In this document: positions 1 through 6,898 of the stretch, one piece after another | Numbering within the stretch: position 1 is the first letter of the stretch | Layout of the letters: every line of letters starts with the position of its first letter | Program-made: the position numbers and the translations under genes | The notes under the pieces: model-generated | The model's database searches: none | What the model saw: only the letters and a program-made list of their open reading frames with translations | Told to the model about the DNA's origin: nothing | Source of the DNA: Candidatus Poseidoniaceae archaeon | Lineage (GTDB): Archaea > Thermoplasmatota > Poseidoniia > Poseidoniales > Poseidoniaceae | Length of the DNA: 11,896 nucleotides | Direction of reading: 5' to 3' | NCBI GenBank assembly: GCA_023254445.1 | Contig: JALRLN010000039.1 | Location: 1 to 11,896, forward strand

Positions 1-111
1 GGTGTCGATGCCCAATTCGCCTTCCAGATCTTGGTCGAGTTCGATGAAGTCCTCGGGGTAGCCGGTGTGCTTCACCACCACCTCAACGAGCCGTGCTGCA
101 ATCGCATCGTC
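1..111 (-). other. ACP repeat 3, cut by the left edge
   Basis: Residues ~1963-1999. VVVKHTGYPEDFIELDQDLE is followed by GELGIDT, and the window ends on that Thr codon (ACC, 3-1). The rest of the domain and any further ACPs or reductive domains lie outside. It is less similar in DNA to repeats 1 and 2 than they are to each other. Confidence 0.85.
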
Positions 112-3100
112 CTGAACGGCTGGAACGGCATCGTGTGCCGTCGGTGCAGGCAGTGATTCGGCCACGGACGTGGCGTCCGCGGTCACCTGAGCGGGCGCGG
201 CTGGAGCGGGTGCAGGCGACGAAGACGCGCCTCCCGTCATCCTCTGAATGTAGCCGATCATGTGGTTCAGGGTCGGGTGGTCCGAAAGCAGGAAATCCTC
301 GTCAATGGGCAGGGAGAAGCGTTCGCGGATGTCGGCCATGATTTCGGCCTGCTTCACGGTGTCAATCCCAAGTTCTCCCTCGAGGTCCTGATCGAGTTCG
401 ATGAAGTCGGCCGGATAGCCGGTGTGGTTGACGACAACCTCCACCACCGACGACACGAGGTCGTCGGGCACTGAACCCATGTCCGAGGCGTGATGTGGTG
501 CCGGTGGCATCGCTGATTCGGCGGCGGAGGTCGGTGCGGGCTCCGGGTCGGGCTGCGCCGACGGCATCGGTGCAGACGCCCCCTGCGACCCCGCGGAAAC
601 GTCCCCACCCTGCATGCGGACGAGGTAGGCCACCATGTGGTTGAGCGTCGGATGGTCGGAGAGCAAGAAGTCCTCATCCACGGGGAGGGAAAACATGTCA
701 CGGAGCGTCGCCATGATTTCGGCCTGCTTCACCGTGTCAATCCCAAGTTCACCTTCGAGGTCTTGGTCCATCTCGATGAACTCGGCCGGATAACCGGTAT
801 GGTCCACCACGACCTGAATCACCGCAGCGGCGAGGTCATCGTCGCTCGTCATCGCCGGCACGGCCTTCGGAACCGGAGCAGGCGCGCCTGAAGGTGCAGG
901 TGTGCGCTCTGGAGCGGGAGCAGCCTCCTTGGGCTGTGTGGCCGGGGCGGGCTCAGGCACCGGTTCGGATTCGAACGCAGCCGTGGGGGGCCACGGTTCG
1001 CCCTGCACGCCACCGTGGAGGTTGTCGTCGCCGTTGACGTAGGCGACGAGTTTCCCGTCAAGAACGCGTAAGACGAGGTCGTTCGTCCCGGCCAGGCCAC
1101 GGTTCCATGCAAGGAGGGCACGGCCGTCGATTCGGTCACCTTCAACCGGCCAGCGACGAACGAGCGACAAGGCGATCTGTGAACCAAAACCGGCGCCAAA
1201 CCGCAGCCCGTACTCGATGCCATCGATGGACCCGCCCTTGCTGAGGTTGAGGTCGCCAAGCTCGGGGTCCACTTCCTTGTGGTTGGCAATCGGGGGGAAG
1301 CGTCGATGGTGCAGCCCATGAATCATGGTCGCATCTTCGATGCCGACACCCATCGGATGACCGGTGAACCCCTTCGTGTTCGCGATGAGGATGCTGTCGG
1401 TGCTTTCACCAAAGGTGCGCCGCAAGGCCATGACCTCCGATTGGGCAGAACCCCCCCGGGCGGGCGTGTAGGTCTCGTGGGAGAAGAAAGCCAGGTGGGA
1501 CGACATCTGATGGCGATCAAGCCCCCAAGTCGCTTCCATCTCCGCGATGAAACCGTCAACGGTTTCCGCCACGTGATCCACATCCAGACGCGTGCCGTGG
1601 TACGCGGAATTCGCCATTCGCGTCCCCAAGAGTTCAGCATAGGGCTGCACCCCGCGCTGCGACGCTTCGCTGTGCCGTTCGATGACGAAGGACGCTGCCC
1701 CCATGCCGAGGACAAGGCCGTTGCGACGTCGGTCGAACGGCAGGGCGGCCTCCTCGACGACACGGCTCGTGGAGGCGGCGCCGGAGGCGGCGAATCCCGC
1801 GCCGATCCACGACCACAGGTCCGGTCCAGTCACGTTGTCTGCGGAAATGACAACGACACGGTCCACGCGGTCCGCTGCAAGCCAATCCTCGGCGATGCTG
1901 AAGGCGGCCGTGGCGGAAGCACAGGCGACGTTGATCGTCGAATTGGGGCCCCGAATTCCCGTGTACTGGGCAAACTGGGCGTGGCCCATGTTCAGGACCT
2001 GGAAAAGGAAGCGTCGGTCAAAGTGCCCTTCCCCGTCGTCGCCGTTCCCTGCAGCGTGGGCAAAGGAGGCGGCGGTGCCGGGGAAGCACGAGGCAAACAC
2101 GACCCCCGTTCGTTCACGCTGGTGCGCAGGGACCTGCCAGCCTCGAATCAAGCGCAGACCGCCCTTGCCGACCTGCTCTTCGGGCGTCAACGGGATGGCT
2201 GCGTCGCGCAGCGCGATGAGCCCCGAAGCGACGGCGAGTTGCGTCGTGATGTCCCACGCCTTGACGACCTTGGGGTCGACACCAAACTCCTCCGCGAGGT
2301 CGAAGTCGTGTGCGATGCCTGCCAACTGGGGGATGTCGTCGAATTGTTCCGCAGGGAACATGTCCACGGACCCGTCCCGGCCCTTCTGCAACCGGACGAT
2401 GTTGCGGTCAAGCAGGGCTTGCTTGTATGCGTCCGAGACCTCCTCGATGCACGTCTCCCCCCGCACCAAGCGTTCGAACACGTCGGGATCGAACACGCGG
2501 TGGCCACCTGGAAGCCCAAGGGACACACCCGTGATGACGTAGGGATCCGCACGACGGGCAGCAAGGGGGTCATGCACGGCGATGGCCGGAGCCACCGAGG
2601 AAGCACGACGCATCACAGACGTTGTGGGCTTCCACCCAACAGGTGGCGCACGGACCGCCCGCTGCAGGTCAGCGGCGGTTGACGCTGAAGCGAGATCGAC
2701 ATCGGGATCAAGCGTCGCCTCGCGTTGGACCTGAGCGAGAACGGCGCGAATGGTTGCATCGGTCAACCCAAGGCCCGTTCGTAGGTCCACCGCGCCTCGA
2801 CAGAACCGCGCAGGGTAACCGCAATGCGCAGCGAGCCGGTCCCCGAGGTACAAGGCGACGGCCTCGACCGGGTCGTCCACGGCGACCTCGACGGTGACGG
2901 TCTGCGGCGCTGGGGCCGCTGCCGCGGACGGGGCGGCAACGCCGGACGCGCCGCCGCGTGGGAGTGGCCTTGCTCGGCTTCGGAGGTCTTCGAGGTCGGC
3001 CGTGGAGGCAGGTGTGGGAGGTGCGCGATGGGCCTCGAGCGGCCCCGCTCGGAAGGCCTCGGTCCACACCTCGCTGCGTCCATCCGGCATCTGCGGGACA

Positions 3101-5997
3101 CGGCCAGCAAGCGCCAGCATGCCGAGAGCACCGAGGAAGGAGGCGATCCCGCCTTGCTTTGGATGGTTCGTCATGACGGCGAGGTGGGGTTTGCCCTCGA
3201 GGATCTGCGTCGCGAACACGGAGAGGGCGCGCTTCGGACCCACTTCGACGAAGGCGCCGGCGCCGGCCGCTGCCATCGTTTCGATTTGCGAGGTCCATTC
3301 GACCGAGGACGCCATCTGGGGAGCCAACTTTTCCAGGATCGCCGACTTCGCATCCTCGCCCTCGGAGGGATAGAAGGACCCATCCACGTTGGCCGTGATG
3401 GGCACCGAGGGCCAGTTCAGGTCCAGCCCTTCGAGGAACGCGCGCAGCGGTTCGTTGGCAGGCGCCACAATGCGCGAGTGGAAGGCGTGCGACGTTTGCA
3501 GCAGGGTGCAGGGCATCCCCTCGGCCTCGAAGGAGGCCATCGCGGATTTGACGGGGCCCGTCTCACCCGCAATAACGGTCATTTTCGGCGAGTTCTTGTT
3601 CGCCGCAATCACGTAGCCATCCGTCGCGTCAAGGATGCGCTCAACGTCCTCAAGCGGTGCACTGACCGAGGCCATCAGGCCTTGATCTTCGATCTCGACC
3701 GAGCCCATCTCCGTCCCGCGCGCTGCAGCAGCCCGCAGCGCGCTGTCCATGTCCATGATGCCTGAAGCCATCAGGGCAGCATACTCACCCAAGGAGTGGC
3801 CGGCCACCATGTCGGGGAACATGCCGTGATCGTTGAGCGCTCGCTCGATGGCCAGGTCCGCCGTCAGCATCGCAGGCTGCGTGTATTCCGTGCGCTTGAG
3901 TTTCTCCTCGGCCGCAACGATCTCCTCTTTGCTGAGGCCTGAACGCAGCACGAAACTGGAAAGCGTTTCACCGTCAAGGACGTCCACCATGGTGTCATCG
4001 GCCTTGGCCCACACGTCCTGAACGGCGCTGTACCGTTGCCACAAATCGTGGGTCATGCCGACGTATTGGCTCCCTTGGCCGGGATACATGTGAGCCACCT
4101 TGGCTGCATCAGGCATGGCGGGCGTGTCCGTGATCATGATGCCTTGAGCGGCGAGGAAGCCCCATTTCGCTGGGTCCGGCAGCGACGATGCAGCGAGCGT
4201 TCGGCGCTTTTCAAACTCGGCCCAGGAGGTGGCGACCAGCGCAAGGCGATGCGCATCGTTCGGGTCGAATCCCGCTGAGGCGTCGGTCAGGACGACGGAG
4301 AGGCGTCGCCCGGCAGGGTCGTCGTCGAACAAGGGACCGCTCCCGTCCACCGCGGCCAGTGCGGAGGTGATGTCCTCCAACGTCGCTCCAGACAGCAGGA
4401 GCAAGCCCCCTTCAAGTTCCTTCAACGAGGCGTGGTCGAGGCTCGGCGATGCGGCCGGATCGAGGATGGACGGCACGCTCGGCCCCGGAGGAGCAACGCC
4501 GAGCGTGCGCCAACGTTCGTCCCAGGTGGCAGCGAGGGCATGATGCACGTCGGGGTCAAATCCTTCCAATGCCACGTGGAAATTGGTCCCGCCGAATCCA
4601 AAGGCGCTCACGCCTGCGCGACGCGGGTGGCCCTTCGGCAAGGGCCACTCGATGGCTTCCGTGGGGACGAAGAAGGGGTTCTCCTCCCAATCCACCGTGG
4701 GGTTGGGGGTTTCGAAGCCTGCACTTGGGGGGATGGTGGCGTGGTGCAGCGCCATGGTCACCTTCAGGATGCCAGCAATCCCTGCTGCCGCCTTCAGGTG
4801 GCCGATTTGGCTCTTCACGGAACCGACGGCGATGTGTTCACCGGGCGGTAGCCCCGTCCACAGGCGGGACAGGGTGGACAATTCGGTCGCATCGCCGACC
4901 TTGGTGGAGGTCCCGTGGGCTTCGACGAGTTCCACGGTCGAGGCCGGGTAACCTGCTTGAGCATAGGCACGGGCGATGGCTTGGACTTGGCCACGCTGGG
5001 AGGGAGCCGTGATGCCTTTGCCACGGCCGTCGGACGACCCGCCCACACCACGAATGACGGCCAGCACCGTCGCTCCTTCGCGAAGCGCATCGGACAATCG
5101 ACGAAGGACAAGGACGCCAGCACCCTCGCCCATCACAAAGCCGTTCGCACGGGCATCGAAGGGGGTGGAGTGGCTCGGCGACAGCGCCCCGATCGCGCTG
5201 AACTTGGCATAGGTCGCCGGGTCCATCGTGCGGTCGGAAGCACCGCAAAGCATCGTGTCGACCTGCCGCGCCTGAAGCAAGCGGCACGCGTCCAGCAGTG
5301 CTGCCATCGAGGACGCACAAGCGGCGTCCATCGCGTGGTTCGGCCCCTGAAGATCGAGCAGGTTTGCGACACGTCCCGAAACCACGTTGGCGAGTTCGCC
5401 AGGCATCGTGTCCTCGGTGATGAGCGGCGCTCCGTCCACCATTTCCTCGACAAAAGCATCCGCTTGTGCTTCGTTCAGGCCCGCTTCGAGCGCGAGGCGC
5501 CGGCTCTTCTCGGCCCAAATCCGTACGTTGGATTCGTTTCGGTTTTCACCGCCGAGCGCGTTCGCGAAGACCACCCCTGTGCGAGAGCGATCGAGGTCCC
5601 GTCCCCCTTCCCCGTACCCGGCGTGCTCCAAGGCCTCCGCAGCGGCGGCCACCGCCCAAAGTTGGCACGTGTCGATTTGGGGTAGGGTGCCGGGCGGCTG
5701 ACGCCACCGGCGCCAGTCGAATTCGAATCCATCGACGAAGGCGCCGATTCGAGCATAGGATTTGTTGGTCACCACGTCACCTGGGCTACCTTCGGCCCAG
5801 AAGTCCTCGACACGGCCGGGCCACCGGCCCTCAGGAACCTCGCGAATGCTCACCCGTGCTTCGATGATGTTCTGCCAGAAGGCCTCCGCCGACAACGCAT
5901 CCGGCATGATGGCGGAGCATCCGACGATGGCGATGGGTTCGAAGGGGGCCTGGTCCAGCCCTTCACACGCTTTTCCATCCGCCGTTGTGACCGTCAT
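1..5997 (-). CDS. Giant PUFA-synthase/type I PKS-like multidomain synthase, 3' end beyond left edge
   Basis: One open frame of 1999 codons runs from ATG at 5997 to the left edge with no stop, so the C-terminus is missing. Domains in order: KS1 (residues ~19-475, C227/H361/H400), linker (~476-634), AT (~635-940, S735/H840), an Ala/Pro-rich linker with a degenerate ACP-like segment (~1040-1110), KS2 (~1151-1614, C1359/H1507/H1547), then three ACP repeats carrying T1755, T1880 and T1999, joined by Ala/Pro-rich linkers. Such enzymes condense malonyl units onto an ACP-bound acyl chain in the cytosol. The MPGELANVVSGRVANL stretch before the KS1 cysteine and the GYPAEFIE...LGID-type ACPs resemble Pfa synthases. 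The start is set by GAGGTGAT overlapping the fabI stop. No KR or DH is visible. The product is unknown: a polyunsaturated or other fatty acid, or a polyketide, are all possible. Family assignment is firm; function is inferred. Confidence 0.93.
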   Translation of the reverse strand, partial: MTVTTADGKACEGLDQAPFEPIAIVGCSAIMPDALSAEAFWQNIIEARVSIREVPEGRWPGRVEDFWAEGSPGDVVTNKSYARIGAFVDGFEFDWRRWRQPPGTLPQIDTCQLWAVAAAAEALEHAGYGEGGRDLDRSRTGVVFANALGGENRNESNVRIWAEKSRRLALEAGLNEAQADAFVEEMVDGAPLITEDTMPGELANVVSGRVANLLDLQGPNHAMDAACASSMAALLDACRLLQARQVDTMLCGASDRTMDPATYAKFSAIGALSPSHSTPFDARANGFVMGEGAGVLVLRRLSDALREGATVLAVIRGVGGSSDGRGKGITAPSQRGQVQAIARAYAQAGYPASTVELVEAHGTSTKVGDATELSTLSRLWTGLPPGEHIAVGSVKSQIGHLKAAAGIAGILKVTMALHHATIPPSAGFETPNPTVDWEENPFFVPTEAIEWPLPKGHPRRAGVSAFGFGGTNFHVALEGFDPDVHHALAATWDERWRTLGVAPPGPSVPSILDPAASPSLDHASLKELEGGLLLLSGATLEDITSALAAVDGSGPLFDDDPAGRRLSVVLTDASAGFDPNDAHRLALVATSWAEFEKRRTLAASSLPDPAKWGFLAAQGIMITDTPAMPDAAKVAHMYPGQGSQYVGMTHDLWQRYSAVQDVWAKADDTMVDVLDGETLSSFVLRSGLSKEEIVAAEEKLKRTEYTQPAMLTADLAIERALNDHGMFPDMVAGHSLGEYAALMASGIMDMDSALRAAAARGTEMGSVEIEDQGLMASVSAPLEDVERILDATDGYVIAANKNSPKMTVIAGETGPVKSAMASFEAEGMPCTLLQTSHAFHSRIVAPANEPLRAFLEGLDLNWPSVPITANVDGSFYPSEGEDAKSAILEKLAPQMASSVEWTSQIETMAAAGAGAFVEVGPKRALSVFATQILEGKPHLAVMTNHPKQGGIASFLGALGMLALAGRVPQMPDGRSEVWTEAFRAGPLEAHRAPPTPASTADLEDLRSRARPLPRGGASGVAAPSAAAAPAPQTVTVEVAVDDPVEAVALYLGDRLAAHCGYPARFCRGAVDLRTGLGLTDATIRAVLAQVQREATLDPDVDLASASTAADLQRAVRAPPVGWKPTTSVMRRASSVAPAIAVHDPLAARRADPYVITGVSLGLPGGHRVFDPDVFERLVRGETCIEEVSDAYKQALLDRNIVRLQKGRDGSVDMFPAEQFDDIPQLAGIAHDFDLAEEFGVDPKVVKAWDITTQLAVASGLIALRDAAIPLTPEEQVGKGGLRLIRGWQVPAHQRERTGVVFASCFPGTAASFAHAAGNGDDGEGHFDRRFLFQVLNMGHAQFAQYTGIRGPNSTINVACASATAAFSIAEDWLAADRVDRVVVISADNVTGPDLWSWIGAGFAASGAASTSRVVEEAALPFDRRRNGLVLGMGAASFVIERHSEASQRGVQPYAELLGTRMANSAYHGTRLDVDHVAETVDGFIAEMEATWGLDRHQMSSHLAFFSHETYTPARGGSAQSEVMALRRTFGESTDSILIANTKGFTGHPMGVGIEDATMIHGLHHRRFPPIANHKEVDPELGDLNLSKGGSIDGIEYGLRFGAGFGSQIALSLVRRWPVEGDRIDGRALLAWNRGLAGTNDLVLRVLDGKLVAYVNGDDNLHGGVQGEPWPPTAAFESEPVPEPAPATQPKEAAPAPERTPAPSGAPAPVPKAVPAMTSDDDLAAAVIQVVVDHTGYPAEFIEMDQDLEGELGIDTVKQAEIMATLRDMFSLPVDEDFLLSDHPTLNHMVAYLVRMQGGDVSAGSQGASAPMPSAQPDPEPAPTSAAESAMPPAPHHASDMGSVPDDLVSSVVEVVVNHTGYPADFIELDQDLEGELGIDTVKQAEIMADIRERFSLPIDEDFLLSDHPTLNHMIGYIQRMTGGASSSPAPAPAAPAQVTADATSVAESLPAPTAHDAVPAVQDDAIAARLVEVVVKHTGYPEDFIELDQDLEGELGIDT
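232..465 (-). other. ACP repeat 2 (Thr at attachment position)
   Basis: Residues ~1845-1922. It is nearly the same as repeat 1: VVVNHTGYPADFIELDQDLE, GELGIDTVKQAEIMADI, and LLSDHPTLNHMIGYI. The codon at 360-358 is ACC (T1880). It lies exactly 125 codons after the matching residue of repeat 1, with an Ala/Pro/Ser-rich linker between them. Confidence 0.88.
336..427 (-). repeat. Direct DNA repeat, copy B (within ACP 2)
   Basis: The DNA coding for the core of ACP 2 is nearly identical to 711-802 in ACP 1, with scattered single-base changes, many of them at third codon positions. Repeat spacing is 375 nt (125 codons). This shows tandem duplication or gene conversion of the carrier domain. Confidence 0.8.
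607..840 (-). other. ACP repeat 1 (Thr at attachment position)
   Basis: Residues ~1720-1797. It has VVVDHTGYPAEFIEMDQDLE, then GELGIDTVKQAEIM and a LLSDHPTLNHMVAYL tail, the helix pattern of a phosphopantetheine-binding carrier protein. The codon at 735-733 is ACG (T1755) where the attachment Ser is expected. It follows an Ala/Pro/Glu-rich linker after KS2. Confidence 0.88.
711..802 (-). repeat. Direct DNA repeat, copy A (within ACP 1)
   Basis: Partner of the 336-427 repeat. Both copies begin (plus strand) with ccatgatttcggcctgcttc and stay alignable without gaps for about 90 bases. Confidence 0.8.
1156..2547 (-). other. KS2 domain: divergent beta-ketoacyl synthase
   Basis: Residues ~1151-1614. 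It starts with DPYVITGVSLGLPGG. The nucleophile C1359 lies in TINVACASATAAFSIAED. The first catalytic His is H1507 in FFSHETYTPARGGSAQ, where most KS domains have EAHGTGT. The second is H1547 in NTKGFTGHPMGVGIED, where SVKSNIGH is usual. It ends with YGLRFGAGFGSQIALSL. The triad is intact, so it is predicted catalytic and not a chain-length-factor-like domain, but its motifs differ strongly from KS1, so it is not a recent duplicate of KS1. Confidence 0.88.
2668..2880 (-). other. Degenerate ACP-like segment between AT and KS2
   Basis: Residues ~1040-1110 follow an Ala/Pro-rich linker. The run AAHCGYPARF, then DLRTGLGLTDATIRAVLAQV, lines up by eye with the real ACPs (DHTGYPAEF, then DLEGELGIDTVKQAEIMATL). 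One residue is inserted at the phosphopantetheine site and no Ser follows LG-x-D. It looks like a decayed carrier domain that is now structural. It could instead be a docking or linker fold that converged on the pattern. The alignment was made by eye only. Confidence 0.5.
3178..4095 (-). other. AT domain: malonyl-type acyltransferase
   Basis: Residues ~635-940. The N-terminal motif is HMYPGQGSQYVGM, the catalytic Ser735 lies in VAGHSLGEYAAL, and the partner His840 in SHAFHSRIVAPA. HAFHS at this site is the signature usually linked to malonyl-CoA rather than methylmalonyl-CoA in PKS ATs. The domain ends near GAFVEVGPKRALSVF. It presumably loads malonyl groups onto the tandem ACPs. It is the only AT in the visible part, so both KS domains would depend on it or on an AT elsewhere. 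Confidence 0.92.
4573..5949 (-). other. KS1 domain: beta-ketoacyl synthase
   Basis: Residues ~17-475 of the synthase. It opens with FEPIAIVGCSAIMP. The nucleophile C227 sits in DAACASSMAALLDA, the first catalytic His (H361) in VEAHGTSTKVGDATEL, and the second (H400) in SVKSQIGHLKAAAGI. It closes with VSAFGFGGTNFHVALEGF. All residues needed for decarboxylative Claisen condensation are present, so the domain is predicted active. An insertion of about 50 residues before the cysteine, ending in EDTMPGELANVVSGRVANL, is the feature that most recalls PUFA-synthase KS domains rather than modular PKS ones. Confidence 0.95.
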
Positions 5998-6000
5998 CTC

Positions 6001-6008
6001 ATCACCTC
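6001..6008 (-). promoter_or_regulatory. Ribosome binding site of the synthase, overlapping the fabI stop
   Basis: On the minus strand GAGGTGAT begins inside the fabI TGA stop and is followed by GAG and then the ATG at 5997. It fixes the synthase start and suggests that the synthase is translationally coupled to fabI. Confidence 0.8.
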
Positions 6009-6798
6009 AGGCCATGATGGTCTCCGGGACCATCGTGATGGAGTAACCAGCATCGACGTGAATGACCTGCCCGGTCACGCCCGCCGCAAGCGGGCTGGCC
6101 AACCAAAGCGTTGCCCCCGCAACGTCGTCTTGCGTGACGTTGCGCCGGAGCGGTGCATTATCGGCCACGTGGTTGAGGATGTTGTCGAAGCCCGGGATGC
6201 CTGAGGCGGCAATCGTTCGGATGGGGCCGGAGGAGATCGCGTTGATCCTGTGGCCCTCGGGGCCGAGGTGGCACGCGAGTTCCCTCGTCCAACATTCGAG
6301 GGCGGCCTTGGCCATGCTCATGATGCCGTAGGAAGGGACGTACCGCGTCGACGCAGCATAGGTGAGGGTGATGGTCGACGAGCCGGGCGCCAGGTAGGGA
6401 AGGGCGTGCCTGAGGCACCGCTGAAGGCTGTTGGCGGAGATGGTCATCGCGGTGTTGATGTCGGCATCTTCGACGAAGAGGATGGGTCGATCAAAACAGG
6501 TGCGCGGGGCGAAGCCAATCGCATGCACCAGCACGTCGGCTTGGCGCCCGGGGTGGTCCGCCGCGAAAGCGTCGAAAAACTCCCGGGTGCTTTCGTCCGC
6601 TGCGACGTCGAGGGGATAGAAGCCTTCGATGGCCGGCAGTTGGTCCTTCAACTGAAACACGCGGCTCATGAAGCGCTTCTGGTAACCAAGGAAGAGGCGG
6701 CATCCTGCGGCAGCCAATTGCTGGCAAATGGCCCAAGCAATGGAGTCCTCGCTGGCCACGCCGAACACGAACGCGGTTTTGCCTTCCAGATTCAGCAT
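6007..6798 (-). CDS. fabI: Enoyl-[acyl-carrier-protein] reductase (NADH), FabI type
   Basis: A 263-residue cytosolic short-chain dehydrogenase/reductase, about the length of E. coli FabI (262). It reduces the trans-2-enoyl group on ACP-bound acyl chains, the last step of each elongation cycle. The cofactor loop is GVASEDSIAWAI (residues 13-24), HAIGFAP (92-98) matches the FabI substrate-side loop, and the active site is Y147 in LTYAAS plus Y157-x6-K164 in SYGIMSMAK. NAISSGPIRTIAASGI (186-201) is a FabI hallmark. The ATG at 6798 is chosen because GGAGG lies 8 nt upstream and because the protein then begins like FabI. An ATG at 6813 lacks such a site, and the frame stays open further upstream only by overlapping the neighbouring gene. 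The synthase starts 9 nt after the stop, so FabI is probably its trans-acting reductase. A bacterial-type FabI is unexpected in an archaeon and suggests transfer. Confidence 0.95.
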   Translation of the reverse strand: MLNLEGKTAFVFGVASEDSIAWAICQQLAAAGCRLFLGYQKRFMSRVFQLKDQLPAIEGFYPLDVAADESTREFFDAFAADHPGRQADVLVHAIGFAPRTCFDRPILFVEDADINTAMTISANSLQRCLRHALPYLAPGSSTITLTYAASTRYVPSYGIMSMAKAALECWTRELACHLGPEGHRINAISSGPIRTIAASGIPGFDNILNHVADNAPLRRNVTQDDVAGATLWLASPLAAGVTGQVIHVDAGYSITMVPETIMA

Positions 6799-6806
6799 CC
6801 GCACAT

Positions 6807-6811
6807 CCTCC
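6807..6811 (-). promoter_or_regulatory. Ribosome binding site deciding the fabI start
   Basis: GGAGG on the minus strand, 8 nt before the ATG at 6798. It overlaps the alternative ATG at 6813-6811, which makes that start less likely. Confidence 0.75.
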
Positions 6812-6813
6812 AT

Positions 6814-6836
6814 CGGTGTAGCCGGGCACACCGGCT
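6814..6836 (-). promoter_or_regulatory. Overlapping inverted repeats in the fabI leader
   Basis: Two short perfect stems overlap in the 100-nt gap before fabI. AGCCGG/CCGGCT (6820-6836) has a 5-nt loop, and CGGTGT/ACACCG (6814-6833) has an 8-nt loop. They share bases, so only one can form at a time. They end 2 nt before the GGAGG of fabI. They could be an operator, an RNA switch, or chance in GC-rich DNA. No clear TATA box was found; the only AT-leaning bases are GAATGGTGAAAA just upstream. Confidence 0.35.
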
Positions 6837-6898
6837 TTTCACCATTCCTCAGGCTTGGCCGTGCAGCAGCACGCCTGCGACCGTGAGACCATTCGCCG

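Noticed and set aside
1279..2682. Plus-strand open frame of 467 codons
   Set aside because: It lies fully opposite KS2 and the degenerate ACP region. Its translation is low-complexity Arg/Gly/His-rich with no recognisable motif, as expected for the antisense of a GC-rich gene.
2824..3765. Plus-strand open frame of 313 codons
   Set aside because: Antisense to the AT domain, with no motif and a composition dominated by Arg, Gly and His.
1..5997. Synthase broken by frameshifts into several genes
   Set aside because: KS1, AT, KS2 and the ACP Thr codons all fall in the same reading register from ATG 5997 (distances divisible by three) and no stop was found in between.
6820..6840. Plus-strand hairpin followed by a short T run, as a terminator
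   Set aside because: No plus-strand gene ends here and only three T's follow the stem, so a terminator role is not supported.
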